Shown here: in pieces, positions 33,639-46,552 of the stretch | How the letters are laid out: each line of letters opens with the position of its first letter | Numbering within the stretch: position 1 is the first letter of the stretch | DNA from: Gaeumannomyces sp. JS-464 | Lineage: Eukaryota > Ascomycota > Sordariomycetes > Magnaporthales > Magnaporthaceae | Direction: 5' to 3' | Length of the DNA stretch: 64,000 nt | Assembly (NCBI GenBank): GCA_002197995.1 | Contig: NGZR01000001.1 | Coordinates: 15,209,501-15,273,500 of the forward strand | Made by a program: the position numbers and the translations under genes | Notes under the pieces: generated by a model | Databases searched by the model: none | Told to the model about the DNA's origin: nothing | What the model saw: the letters and a program-made list of their open reading frames with translations, nothing else

Positions 33639-36322
33639 GGTGGGCTGCTGCTGCTGGTGATGCAGTCTTGCTGGTGGTGGATGATGCCGTGTGCGCAGTC
33701 GCCGCAACCAACTCTGGGGAGAAAACTCGAAACCTGGAGAAGAAGCTCGGTGAGGTTTGGAGAGCTGAGGCTTGGTGAGGGGAGGCTTCGAGTCAGGTTG
33801 AGTGCTCTGGGTCTGGTATGGAGGCTCCAGCTTCGAGTTTCAGCGGTCCCGCCCCCGCGTCGCTCCCGAGATCGGCGAATGGGGCCCGCTCGGTGGAAGA
33901 GTTGCCGAGGCGGCTGTTGCGTTGGGCATCGCTCTGAGATCCGGGGCAAGCCCGATCAATTGGATTGAGGCTCTGCCATTCCAAGCCCGACATCGTCTCG
34001 GCGCTGCGAGTCTAGTAGCCTGGCGAAAGATAGCGATCGATGGGCCGGCAACCCGACGGCCCAGAATTTGCTCACATCCCCCTTTTAAAAGGGCTGCTTT
34101 CAAGGTGATGCAGTTTCTAGGCAGTTATCGACTTACATCTTCAGCTCCAACTAAATAACCTTGCGGCGAGCCCGCACACCAGCAAAAGCCTAGGAATGTG
34201 GTCTGTGACCCACGAAAATTCTCCCATTCGAGACTTCTCAAGCCCGCAGGCCCTTTTATGAACAAAGCGGCCATCTCGCTATGGGGCCTAGAAGCACATT
34301 CATAACTCAACCTGCCGCTCGGGGAGAGTAGCACAACATCGGGGCGATGTCGAGTGCCTTTTTCCCCCCTCATTTTTTAGGCGAAGTCTGGATAGGTCGA
34401 CACAATCCAGTAACCAAACCTACCCGCGACCCAAAGCACTGGATCACCGAAGTCCGTTGCGGCAATGTGGATCCAAATGGCTAGGGATCTAGGTACTCAG
34501 CCCCTGACCTGATTGTCTGACGACCGGTATCTGATATTGTCCGTGCCGCTACCACGTTGCCGGCGGGAAAAGATGATGGAGGTGAGAACGGAACAGACAT
34601 CGGCAGCAAGCTTGGCGGGTGAGCCAGCCATCCATCGTTAAAATAGACCTTGGGGATCGTCTGCTCCCACGGCACCCCGAGTTCAGCAGGAAACATTAGC
34701 ATACCGGCAGTTCACTTTCGGAAAAGATACAAGGCTGAAATAATGATAGATAGAGGCTCTGGCACACACGTATTGATCTCGCCCGGACCTTATTCGTCCT
34801 GGAACTTGGGGCTAAGGTCTGACATAATGCCATCAAACGACCCCTGACTGGGGATGACGGATATGAGGATGCCCACTGGTCATTTCAAGCCAAGACGCGA
34901 CGGGACGAAACCTGCCATCTACCGCCGCAAGCGCTCTGGGCCAAGATCCTCAGCACAATGTTGTATATGGCCAGACAAGCATACCTAAATGCTTAGGACA
35001 TAGGTACCTGATGTTCCTGATAGAGCTGACAGGTAAGACGGCACCAGTGTGCGGGCCTGCCTAGGCAATTCCGAGGCACTCCCTTGGCGGGCTTGGTGCC
35101 GGGGTATCGAGCCAGATCAAAAACCGCCTCGTTTGTCCTGTCGGTGATATTAGAGACGTAACTAGAGAGAGGACGAGGCACACACGAAAATGACACCGGC
35201 ATGGCCGAGCCATAAACTCTAGCTCTGCATGACGCCCCGATGTCACGGTATAAGAGACAGACGGAAAATCGGGCTATGTCCCCGCAAATCAGCCAGTCAA
35301 TCAGCTGGCGGCCTCCCAGTGCACGAGCTGAAGTGTAACAGGACCACCGGCGCCGGGGTTGTTTGCTACATTTAGAAGTATGATGGGAAGGATATGTCGC
35401 CAGCAAGCCCGATGTCACGCCGAGTGGGAGAGGCAGAGGGAGAGGGGCAGGGGCAGATTCCGGCAGGTGAACGGGTTCTTGGGATAGGTTGAGAGACGAA
35501 GACGGTTGCCCGTCCCGTTGCAAAAGCGCGATGTTGCGGACAACACGACCAGCTGGGATGCTGCGCTCAGCCCTAATGGAACATCGGTATGCAAGGAGGG
35601 TTGCATTACCGAATGTGCTGTATAAGGAGAGGTTCGGGTCAAGCGGGGGAGCCAATATCATCGGCATGGTTACTTCTATTGATGCTCAGGCCCCATGCTC
35701 TCGTGCTCGTAGGGCTGGGAGTCGCCCCCGCTGTCAGATGCTATGGAGCGCGGAGGTTGCAGCTTGCTGCCCCCACATTCCAAATTCACAGGGCTCAACT
35801 GGCTTTGTGTTCTCGTGGCCCGAGTCGGCATGCACGGGCAGGCTGTAGCTCCCCTGAACACCAACGACGCCAACCTCCATCTCGTGCTGTAATTAACGGC
35901 ATTGAGCCCTCAGCCTCCGGCCGCTCGCCATGCCGGAACCCGTTCAAGCTCCCTCTCCCGTATATGCTTAGTCGCCTAGCACGAGAGAGGTCGCTCCTGT
36001 TTTCGGGGCCGGAGGCCGAGGCAACAGGAAGGCATCGACATCCCCACCATCAACCCCAAGTTTCCAAACCAGGAATATTGATTGTCTGTCACAACCCCCA
36101 TATTTCCCTACCATCAAGTGATGGTAAGCCATCCCCCATAAAGGGATCCATAGCACCCTACCAGTCATGAGGTCCATACCATGACGGAGGCGCCAAGAAT
36201 AAAGGGTGAGACTCTCCCAATGCTGAGACGGCAGCATTTCTCCGCCTAGGTCCCCCAACCACAAAAGCCCCCAAAGGGCGAGCTCCAGACCAATCACGCA
36301 TCTGATTTGGCCAAGTGGAATC
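33639..36322. other. Long intergenic region without recognisable genes
   Basis: About 2.7 kb. Open frames (for example 34,993-35,667 minus and 35,589-36,170 plus) have random-looking composition and no domains. It contains short GGTACCT-type motifs common in fungal intergenic DNA. It holds the promoters of the divergent dehydrogenase and Zn2Cys6 genes. Confidence 0.5.
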
Positions 36323-38326
36323 ATGGCATCCCAATATCTCGACCCGAACTCTCAGCCTACCCGTCGACGGCGTGCTGCTCACAAGCGGACCCGCAATGGC
36401 TGCGCCGAGTGCAAGAAGAGGCACATCCGCTGCTCGCTCGAGAAGCCGGTGTGGTACGTGTTGATATCAGTGTCCAAGACACCACTGAGCGAGGACCAAG
36501 GGATAAAAGTAGGCTAAAACCAAAACCACCAGCACCGCCTGTTTGGTAAGGGGAACGGAGTGTCAATACCCTGAAGGCTCTGCCGCCGCCTCGACTGTCG
36601 CCGGGTATCTGGCCGTGTCGAGATCCCCAACTCGGCCCGCGAGCTCGCTGGTGGTCCCTGGCAGTCACACAACAGCGACAGGTGACTGGACAGGCACTCC
36701 ATCACCGTTACTCCCACCGGTTCCCCGCCCGTCGACAGTTTTAACAGCATCCCTGTCGATATGCCCTTCAGATCGCATGAGATGCTGCAACATTGTAAGT
36801 TAGGAGGCGGGGTGTCCGACGGTCTTTCTTTCGCGTGTAGGCTGTCCGCCGCGCATCAGACACTTATTGTTCTGAGGCCATAGACATTGAATACCGTCAT
36901 GTGACGTCCAGAATGATCCCTTTCTTTCGGAGTCCTCTACAAATGTAGGCTTCCTTGGCTCCTCAGCCCAACCCCACAGCAAGCACAGCGTACTGACACA
37001 CAACTAAACCTACCGGTCCACAGTTTCAACGGATCGGAGGACTCCCTAAAGATCCACAGCATCATCGTGTGCGCGTGCGTGCACACATGGTGGCTCCGCG
37101 GCTCCACAAAGTCCGTGGAGGAGACCTACCTCCACCACAAGATCGAGAAGATGCGGATCCTCCAGAAGCTCATCGATGAGGGGCGCCCGGAATCGTGCTT
37201 CACGTCCATGACCTCGACTCTTCGCTTGGCCCTTACCGAGACTGCCATGGGCGATGACGAGGCCGGGGCTGCACACATGCGCGGGCTCTTTGGCCTCGCC
37301 AAAGCCCAAGGAAAGACGGTGCCGCCTATGGTGCCGCGGATGGTGCTTGTGTAAGTTTCCAACATGGCCCATACGGTATCCCATCAGCGCCGGTCCGGAA
37401 TACGTCGCTTCCTTTTGCAACGACCTCCATTTCTTTCTTTCAGCTATTCATCGGGCTGATTGTGCCAATTTTGCAAGAACAGCATCACTTCCTTGATTGC
37501 GGCAGCCCGCAACGCTGCGCAATCTTGGCCGAACCCCAGCGAGATATTTGGGACCGTGCCCGCAACGCCCATTTTTGTTGTGCAGAGCGATGGCCCAACC
37601 GACATTGTCCCCGATTACTTCGGGACCCCGCACCCTTTGCCCCCCACATGCGGTCGCGGTGGCGACAGCGCATCGCCGTCGCCATCCATCCCCCGGCCAA
37701 GGTACCCAGTCCCCGCGGCAGCGTGGGTAACTGCCGCGTACCTCCTCATGCTCGTCGTCCACGAGTTGAACTGTGGCACATCCGTTGTCGAGCCCCGCCT
37801 TGTTACCTGGCTGCTGGGCAGTCCGCCTCTGTCCCCGCCGCCGATGCCCGCCGTCGCGCCCTCCGAGCCGTGGATGCAGTTCTGGCTCTGGCGGACAGTC
37901 ATCGGCGCATACGTGCTTCTCGGCGGGGTGGCGATATCACCACTAGGTGCATCCGGTCACGATGGCGGCGGAAGCAGCATCGCCGAGGTCCGGGCCTGGC
38001 TCGACCTCCTAGTGAAGAGGTGGATGGAGCGCTCTGCCACGGACGGCCTCGCGCAGTGGGACGTGGCGCAGGAGCTCGTCGCCAAGCTCGCGTGGCTCGG
38101 GACCGCCGGCGCCGGGAAGAGGTTCCTGGTTGAGACGTGGCGCGAGGCCACGCGGCTGAGGGGCAGCGAGCAGGAAGCGGCCAGGATGGCGAGCCGCGGG
38201 CAGGCCGCCGCGCTTGGGGAATGCCTGGACGGGCTCCAAACTTTTGTCATGGGGCCCGACGGCGGGCTATCGGCCTCTGTGATGGATGCGGGAGGTAATA
38301 TGGCTGGTGACCACGGGAATGCTTAG
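36323..38326 (+). CDS. Zn(II)2Cys6 fungal-specific transcription factor, six exons
   Basis: Proposed exons 36,323-36,453, 36,533-36,604, 36,694-36,794, 36,860-36,944, 37,024-37,350 and 37,483-38,326 (519 residues, all phases consistent, every intron GT..AG). The first intron splits the zinc cluster. After splicing it reads CAECKKRHIRCSLEKPVC joined to TACLVRGTEC, giving the full C-x2-C-x6-C-x6-C-x2-C-x6-C binuclear cluster. Downstream are VDSFNSIPVDMPFRSHEML and TSTLRLALTETAMGDDEAGA, typical of the fungal_trans_2 class that follows an N-terminal DNA-binding cluster. The last exon could instead begin at 37,444, but that frame meets a TGA at once. Regulator in the nucleus; target genes unknown. 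Exons 2-4 are less certain than 1, 5 and 6. Confidence 0.72.
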
Positions 38327-39389
38327 GGGCAGTAGTAGTGGGGCCCCTGGGCCGAACGGGATGAATGAAAGGAGGACAGGGAAATGCGAGCCGAGCTCAT
38401 GCCCATAATGCCTAACCGTATGCTTACTTCAAACTGAAATTTATTAATACGATTAAATGGACTTTGTTCAGGACTCTCTCTGCAATTAGTGTTCGTTTCC
38501 ATTTCCCGAGATGGACCTCGATATCATACGTAGTATGCTTTAAGCAGCTGGCTGACAAAACCTCATGGAGGACACATTTCCCCTAAGCCCCTGAACTTTG
38601 GCTTCCCCGCACGCTTGAGCCGCGCGAATCTCGAAACGTCGGTGGTTGTTGTTTAGTTTCAGACTTTCAGTAAGTCCAGACTTAGATCTTAGTAATTCTA
38701 TCGGCAGATAGCTGCAAGGCCCATTTCTTTTTTTCCCTTTCCGGATTCACGGCTTAGGTGCATCTTCGTTTTCGGCCGGGATTGCATCCTTGTCCGGAAT
38801 CCCGGCGTTTTGCCAATGCTCATTGGCTGGTCGGACCCGGGTGCGGGATGCTTAGAAATCTCGCCCACCCGGCAGAAAACAATAGATGGATGCAATGACC
38901 TCATCCTCTTGGGCCTACCGCGGGTGTGAAGCTCGGAAGGATCGCTGGCAAATCGCCCTAGCCGCGCGGCCGTTTTATTGCATGCAACAGCTTATCTGAT
39001 CAATGAAGGAGCTGTCATCACGGCGAACACATCGCCCGGGCAGGTAGGAGCTTACCAAGCCCGACGGGATGGCTGGCCATCATGATAGGCTCTCCTCCCA
39101 TCGTGATGGAAGCGCGCGCATGGAGATTAAGCAAAAAAGGGATAGGCAAAGTTTTGCAGTCCCCGGGTATATAAACAGGCAGAGAATCGCATCGTTTTGA
39201 CAGGTCGTGTTGAAAGGCTATTATAGGAAAACAAACATACCAAGTTCAGACGAACGCTTATCTCAAACACCACCCCTTTTTCTCGTTTCGCTGTTTACCT
39301 TCACACCATCTCGTGCGGTTTTGTTTCCCTCCGGATATATTGCACCACTCAAGCTTATACGAACCCCCCCCTTTGCCGGTTCCGAAACC
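38327..39389. other. Intergenic, no gene seen
   Basis: 3' region of the transcription factor gene and promoter of the NmrA-like gene. No domain-bearing frame on either strand. Confidence 0.5.
39168..39175 (+). promoter_or_regulatory. TATA box of NmrA-like gene
   Basis: TATATAAA 222 bp upstream of the ATG at 39,390. The next purine/pyrimidine-rich stretch probably holds the transcription start. Confidence 0.4.
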
Positions 39390-40412
39390 ATGGCTGCCAC
39401 CACCTCCCCCAAGCAGGGCCGCAAGATCGCCATAAGTCGGCGCCTCGGGCAACGTCGGCGCCCCGACGGTCGCGGCGCTCCTGGCAGAGGGCATCCACAC
39501 CGTCACCGTCCTCACGCGGCCCGACAGCAGCGCCACCTTCCCGGAGGGCGTCGCCCGGGTCGAGCGCGGCTCCTACTCGGACCCGGAGTTCCTGGCCAGG
39601 GCGCTGGCCGGGCAGGACGTGCTGGTGCTGCTGCTGGGCTTCATGGCCATGGAGGCGCAGGCGCCGCTGATCCAGGCGGCGGCGCGGGCGGGCGTCAAGG
39701 TCGTGCTACCGACCGAGTTCGGCAGCGACCCGGAGCCGACGCCGCTGCTGGAGCAGATCCCCATGCTGCGGGCCAAGAAGCAGCCGCGCGACCTGATCGA
39801 GTCGCTGGGCATGATGTGGATCGCCGTTATAACGAACCCCTGGCTTGAGTATAACCTGGGGCGCGGCAGCGTGAGTGATATTTCCTCACTTCCATGACGT
39901 AGAATCGTAGCTACACCAAAACTGCAAGCTAACCACAAGGTACACACTATTCACAGTGGGGCTTCGACGTCAAGAAGCGCACGGCACGGCTCATCGACGG
40001 CGGCAACGCCAAGTTCATCACGACGACAATGGACACGGTCGGCCGCGCGACGGCGGGGCTGCTCTCCCTGCCTGACGCGGAGCTCGCCCGGTTCCGCAAC
40101 GCGCCCTTTTACGTGCGGTCGTTCCGCATCAGCCAGCGCGAGTTCCTGGCCAGCCTGCAGCGCGTCACGTCCACGACCGAGGCGGACTGGACGGTCGAGG
40201 CGGTGGACGGGGCGCGCGAGTGCGAGGACGCGGACGCGCAGGGCGGGGTGGGGGGCATGATGCGCAAGTTCTTCGCGCTGCACCTGCGCGAGGGGTTCGG
40301 CGCCGACTACGGCGCCAAGGTTGGCGGCAACATGGAGCTGGTCGGCGCCGTCGAGGCCGAGACGCTCGACAAGGCGGTCAGGAGGGCTGTAGAGCAGGCC
40401 GAGGGGCACTAA
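39390..40412 (+). CDS. NmrA-like / isoflavone-reductase-like NAD(P)-binding protein
   Basis: Exons 39,390-39,870 and 39,957-40,412, intron 86 bp (GTGAGT..TTCACAG). After the first 15 residues (MAATTSPKQGRKIAI) the glycine-rich nucleotide-binding motif VGASGNVGAPTVAALL is one base out of frame: an extra A at 39,434-39,435 (ATAAGTC where ATAGTC is expected). Removing it gives exactly 311 residues, normal for the family. Further signatures: VTVLTRPDSS, VLVLLLGFMAMEAQ, VVLPTEFGSDPEP, and after the intron WGFDVKKRTARLIDGGNAKF. The family comprises atypical short-chain dehydrogenases, some reductases and some NAD(P)-sensing regulators. The substrate is unknown. The frameshift is either a consensus error or a recent null mutation. 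Confidence 0.75.
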
Positions 40413-42634
40413 GGCAACGATGAAGGGGGTGGTGTAGGGCGGCGCGGGTTTAGTCTTCGGCCTTGCGCGTATGTGTTTTGTTTAGGCCGGTTGCCGGCAG
40501 CGTCATGTTCATCCCCGAGTCGATGTCTGCAGCTTGGAGTAGCACAATTACTCGCTCTGGGTTACTATACGCGCGTGTAGCGCATCTCGACGTGCCAGAC
40601 GTTATTGTGAGCTTGATCGCATAAGCAAACAAAGGTTCCTTCAGGCGGCATAGGGTCAGAAGAGAGGCTTCCCATGGCGAGGTTCGCTCAGGCTCTACCG
40701 AAGCCAAACAAAGCGAGATATAGAGGGCAGCTTCGGCAGGGGGGCGGCCAACCAGTCTTGTCAGGGTCTGGTGCGGGGTATCAGAGCACGCATTACTAGT
40801 GCGGCCGTCGGAAAGGGATACGTCTTTCATGCTGGCCTGTGAACGCGACTCGACGCTGCCAAGCGATGCGCGGACGGAGGCAGCCCAGCAGAGGGACGGC
40901 TGCATGCAGCTAAGAGGGCTGCGTCCATCGCACGGATGGCTGCCAGCGAGCGACCGAGATAGATGTCGGCTTCTGTATGGCGAGGGCGCCAGACCAGATG
41001 GGACGGATGTTTAATAAGATGACGGTGGATATAGTTGCCGCACACATATAATCCGGTGGCAGGGCGACGTGGGCTTGGTCAGGGCATGTGCCAGAGCGGG
41101 ACGCAAAAAAAATCATATTGCTACATTATGTGACTTGACACGGCCTCGAGCACGAAACGTTCGAGCTCGTCGTCCGAGTCAGCCCTTTGACGCGCGCTTG
41201 TGGGCAAAGGCCATGGAAAGTCGCTAGACGATTAAGCTTTTGGGCTCGGGCGAGAGAGAAATGGCTGGAGTCATGGAATGCGCGCACGGACGACCAGGAA
41301 GCTGGTGGAAGGATGTGGGCTGGCTGGCGTGGGACGACATATGGGCCCGAATAGGGACTCGCAGCAGCTGAAACCCTCACGCATCGACGATGGCCTGCCG
41401 GCGGGCTGGGCTGGGCTGCTGGACAGATCAAAAAAAGACGCCGACTACTGGTAGACTAGTGCAGGCCTAGCCGGGCCAGCGAGGCACTCGGCACTAGGCG
41501 AGGCGATGCGCGTCGTCGCTGCCGGCAGTATGTAACACATGTCTGCCAGGACCGAAAGACCCCTGCAGCCGTTTAGCCTGCTGTCGTTTCCATGGTCTGC
41601 CACTGTGGCCTGCGCGGCAAGGCCCACAAGTCGACGGAGCGAGCTGCCCGTGCATCCAAGATGGATCCCGCCCGTTCCCCGGGCCCAGTCTTGGTGTGTC
41701 GGGTCGTCGTGAACGATGATGGCTGAGGGCCGCGTCGTGATTGGCCGCTCCGACGCTGGGCAGAGACACACATTTTCGCCTGGCACACTGGCACACCCAC
41801 ACTGGCGGACTGGCTGTGGCCGTTGGTGGCTCTGAGTTTGGGCTGTGCCGTGCTGAATTTTCGCCATCCATTTATTTTCCTTTTTGCAGCTCGTGCCTGT
41901 ATGTGGGGTACCGGTCTCTGTGTACCACAGCAGATATTGTTACTATTGCCGGTGGCAGCCGTGGTCGGGATTCGATTTTCAGCATTCCCATTTCGCTCCC
42001 TGCGTGACATCCCATTCCAAACGCCCACAAGATTTTCGTGTCTGACCAAGAAAGAAGGGGCCAGGTCCAGCCGTACTTGGGCACCCCACCCCTCAGCCCC
42101 CGTCCAACCAGCGATCAGCACGCACAGTGCTGTCTCGCCCGTCCACCAATCCCTGGGCAGCCAACCATCACGCCCACACGGACAAATCTCACCCTCCGCC
42201 CATCCTCCTGCTGCACCTCCATCACTCCCGCTCCCCTCCCTTTCTCTCCCATCAGCAGCAGGCCGGCGTAATCCCACATCTTTCCGTTCCCGCTCCCCTC
42301 GCCAGCATCGCTTCTTGCCTCTCCTTTCCCCCAATTATAGACGTTCATCTTTGTTTGCTTCCCCCGCAATATCGTGCGTTTCTTTTGTGGCCGAGAGACG
42401 CAGATTTCCGTCGTTCGACCCGTCGCAGCTACTTTTTGGCAGCAGCTGCCCACCGCCTGTCTCCTTTGTCTGCCCTGCGTCGTCGTCTGCACCACCGACT
42501 GGCCGCTCACCGCAAGCCGGCAAGCAAGCATCCGACCGATCGAGCCGTAGAGCTGGGCCGATGTTTCCGCGTCGGCCGACGTCACCCAGATGTCGCCCAA
42601 CTGAACCGCAACCCGATTCCGGCTCCGCCTGGTT
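40413..42634. other. Long intergenic region; promoter of IRE1
   Basis: About 2.2 kb. Frames such as 41,573-42,334 minus lack domains and are low-complexity. The right half (about 42,080-42,640) is C/T-rich on the plus strand, as in fungal promoters and 5' UTRs, and probably forms the IRE1 leader. Confidence 0.5.
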
Positions 42635-45600
42635 GTGCCCAAGATGATGCGGCGGCCACCCGGCCCCGTCGCCCAGCAGCGCAACAACAAGCTATTCCTC
42701 GCCTTCGCCGTCCTCCTCATCCCGTTCCTCCTTGTTGAAGCTCAGCAGCAGCAGCAACAGCAGCAACGCAACCTCGAAAACAAGGTCGTCGAGAGCGACC
42801 ACCTCCGCGTCGGCAACCACGCCCCAGACCCGACCAGCACCTCGCCGACAAGGCCAGCCGCAGCGATGACAACCCTCGCCGCCGCCATGAGTCTCCCCTC
42901 GAGGCCGAGCGTGCCGTCCGCCGGGACGCTGGCGCCACCGTCACCCGCGGCGTCATCGAGACCCCCGCGGTGAGGCGGAGGAGCACCACCTCGACGCCCG
43001 AGGACAGCCACGGCCACAGCGAGAGTGGGTCCACCAAGAAGAACCGATACTATGAAAACATTATTATTCCGCAAGATGAGAGCGCCCTCGCTACTGTAGC
43101 TCCGGACTTGTTGTCCGTTCGAGCACCAGCACCAGAAGACACGGCCCCAGCTCCTCCATTGGTGCTGGGCTCGTCTCGCCGCATGTTGCGCGGTCTCTGG
43201 CCGACTGGGAAGTCGAAGATTTCGTAATTATGGCGACCGTCGACGGAGACCTTTACGCCTGCAACCGCCACACCGGCCGGGAGCTCTGGCACCACAAACT
43301 CGAACGCCCCATGGTCGAGATCGTCCATCACCGGGCCAATGTGTCCGTCCTCGATGACGACTATTCGCCCATCGACCACTACATCTGGATAGTCGAGCCC
43401 ACCCTCGACGGCCGCCTGTACTTCTACATCCCAAACACCGGCCTGGTAGCCGCAGGGTTGACCATCAAAGAGCTGGTGGAGAAGTCGCCCCACGGCACTG
43501 AGCAGCCGGCCGTCTTCTACGCCGGCAAGAAGGAGTCGTCCATGTTCAAGATCGACGTGACCACGGGCAGGTCCATGCAGTATTTTGGCTCCACCGAGAA
43601 CCAAGTCGTCTCGGTCGACAGCTGCCTGCGGCCCAACAACTTCATGGTCGACGTCGACGGCGGTGAAGAGTGCGGTAACAGCGGCACCATCGCCATTGGC
43701 CGTGCCGACTACACTATCGGCATCAGCAATGCTGCCGGACGGCCCATTGCCACTATCAAGTTCTGGGAGTGGACTCCCAACAACTACGACCACGACTTGA
43801 TATCCCAATACCGCGTCACCCTGGACAACCAGTATGTCGTGACAGGCGCTAAGGGCGCTGTCTGGGGGTTTGACCGTGAGCGTGCCATGGGTCATCAGCA
43901 CAAGTTCAAGCACACCTTCGGCTCTTCAGTCGCCCGCGTATTCGACGTACTTCGCCCTGCTGGAGCACCTCCCGGGAGCAGCCCGGATCTTAAGGTCATC
44001 CCGCAGCCCCCGATTCCATCTATCAACGACGCAGAGGCCCACAGCAGGACCAACATGGTCTTTCTGAACCGCACCTTGGGTGGCGGCTGGTACGCTCTCG
44101 GCGGCGTCTCCTACCCCTTGCTGGACATCGCCGACGAGGCTCTGGCGAACAAGCACCGCGAGAACATCAACCAAGACCTCTGGGAGAAGCTTGATAATGA
44201 CCAGCTCGCCAAGTTACTTGTCGGCAAGCATAATCTCAATCGCCATGACTCTCAGCCATACTCCGGCCATGGCTCGCCAAAGCCGTTGCTGCCAAGTGTT
44301 CCGGACGGTAGCATCCCCCATTTCGCCATCGAGGAGCCAGAGAACAGCTCGACCGCGCCTCACGTTCCTGGCCTGCCGGTTGAAGAGCCTCCTGACATGA
44401 TCACTAAGGTCAAGGGCCTACCCCAAACGGTAGCTGGTCTCATCTGGGACTTCTTGAGCAACCCCATCTTCATCATTATGCTCATCAGCGCCATCTTCTA
44501 CAAGCACCATGACCTGAGAAGATACTACAACGACCACAAGGCCAAATGGGTAGATCGCGCCGAAGACGTCTCGTCTGAGGCAGGAGACAAGGCAGACCCC
44601 TCGGTAGATCTGGTGTCTAAGCCAGCGAAGCCAACTGTCAACACCGACACCGCCACTCTCAAACAAACCGATGAAATTCAGTCCTCTCCCAGGCCGGCGG
44701 TTGCGGATGGCACCGATGCTATTCAGCCGCCCAGCGACTCTACGGCACCTGCCCAGATCAAAACGGAGACAGACCAGCTAGACAAGGCTCTAGAGACCTC
44801 GCAGAGCTGGGACAAGTCCGGTCGTACCGATGGCCCTAGTGTACAATTTGCTACCCCCATCGAGTCTGGAGCCCAGCCAGCTTCGGAGACATCAAATGGG
44901 GTCAGCCCGGAACCCGAGAAGAAGAAGAAGGCTCACAGAGGTCGGCGCGCCGGTGCAAAGCATCGCAAGAAGAAGCGAGAAGGGTCTGTCTCGAGAGATG
45001 ATGAGCCGGCGATTGTCTCGGTCAACGAGATCGTCGACCAGGCAAAGAAGCTTGGAGAGCAGCAGCTACGACTTGAGCCCGACATCCACACCGTAATCAA
45101 TGATGTCCAGGACCTTACCGGTCCGATATACAGGATGGGCAGTCTCGAGGTCAACGAAGACCAGCAGCTGGGCACAGGTAGCAACGGAACCGTCGTGTTC
45201 GCGGGCAAGTGGGACGGACGCGACGTGGCGGTCAAGCGGATGCTCATCCAGTTCTACGACATTGCTTCTCAAGAGACTCGTCTGTTGAGAGAGAGTGATG
45301 ACCATCCAAACGGTTCGTGCTTTCTCGGCCCATTTGAAGTACCCATTGGCCTAGGAACATTATGGCAACTGACAAACATGCCCGCACTCTAGTCATCCGA
45401 TACTACGCCCAACAGCAGCGTGCTGCTTTCCTCTACATCGCCCTTGAGCTCTGCCAGGCATCCCTGGCTGACGTCATTGAGAAGCCCATGTACTTCCGCG
45501 ACCTGGCTCAAGCGGGAGAGCGAGATCTCCCTAATGTGCTGTATCAGATCACCAACGGCTTGAGCCACCTGCACTCTCTCCGCATCGTCCATCGGGACCT

Positions 45601-46552
45601 CAAGCCACAGAACATACTGGTCAACATGAGCAAGGATGGCAAGCCACGCTTGCTTGTGTCAGACTTTGGTCTTTGTAAGAAGCTCGAAGGAGGTCAGAGC
45701 TCCTTTGGAGCTACGACAGCTCACGCCGCCGGCACCACCGGTTGGAGAGCCCCCGAGCTTCTACTGGATGACGATGCGCGGGACAACCTCGCCGCCAACC
45801 ATGCTACCATGATCGACGCTAGCTCAACGCACAGCGGCTCCGGAAGCGCCCTGGGTGGCACGGAGGCACCCAACCGCCGGGCCACGCGCGCCATTGACAT
45901 TTTCAGCCTCGGTCTTGTCTTCTTCTATGTCCTCACCAAGGGATCCCACCCCTACGACAAGGGTGACCGGTACATGCGCGAGGTCAACATCCGCAAAGGC
46001 TCCTTCGACCTCGGTAAACTCGATGTCCTTGGCGACTACACTCAAGAAGCGCGTGATGTTATCGAGCGCATGCTCAGCTTCGAGCCTTCGGACCGGCCGA
46101 CGGCTAAGGACGTCATGAAGCATCCATTCTTTTGGTCCGCCAAGAAGCGGCTGGCGTTCCTGTGTGATGTGTCGGACCACTTCGAGAAGGAGCAGAGAGA
46201 CCCGCCGTCGTATGCTCTCCAGGTCCTGGAGGACGCGGCACCCGACGTGATCCGGAGTGGCGACTTCCTGCGGCAGCTTCCGCGGGACTTTGTCGACTCG
46301 CTCGGCCGCCAGCGCAAGTACACGGGCTCGCGCATGCTGGACCTGCTGCGCGCGCTGCGGAACAAGAGGAACCATTACGAGGACATGCCCGATTCGCTCA
46401 AGAAGGTCGTGGGGCCGCTGCCGGAGGGGTATTTGTCCTTCTGGACGACGCGGTTCGAGAACCTCCTCATAGTGTGCTGGGGCGTCGTGCGGGAGGTCGG
46501 GTGGGAGGAGACGGACAGGTTCAGGGACTATTATGAGGTAGCCGGGCTGTAG
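42635..46552 (+). CDS. ire1: IRE1: ER stress-sensing kinase/endoribonuclease
   Basis: Starts at ATG 42,635 or 42,644 (MMRRPPGPV), with a signal peptide (LFLAFAVLLIPFLLVEA) and a short Gln run. The luminal sensor includes YYENIIIPQDESALATVAP, ATVDGDLYACNRHTGRELW and LRPNNFMVDVDGGEECG. A membrane segment lies near 44,450-44,500 (NPIFIIMLISAIFY). The cytosolic kinase has LGTGSNGTVVFAGKW, DVAVKRM, IVHRDLKPQNIL, SDFGLCKKL and TTGWRAPELL. The C-terminal KEN RNase domain has MLDLLRALRNKRNHYEDMP with its catalytic His. One 80-bp intron (45,313-45,392) joins HPN to VIRYYAQQQ. Two one-base losses, near 42,830 and 43,197, split the luminal part into three frames; with two added bases the gene is exactly 1,279 residues. 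In the family it splices HAC1/hacA mRNA to trigger the unfolded protein response. Confidence 0.88.
42741..42766 (+). repeat. CAG/CAA repeat encoding the poly-Gln stretch of IRE1
   Basis: Eight consecutive Gln codons directly after the signal peptide, a likely length-variable site. Confidence 0.8.

Noticed and set aside
32787..33968. 393-codon plus-strand frame
   Set aside because: Shadow of the D-2-hydroxyacid dehydrogenase on the minus strand; low-complexity Gly/Ala/Arg content.
43230..45392. IRE1 as three separate genes (42,635-42,973; 42,970-43,227; 43,230-45,392)
   Set aside because: The segments encode consecutive parts of one IRE1 luminal domain and differ only by single-base shifts.
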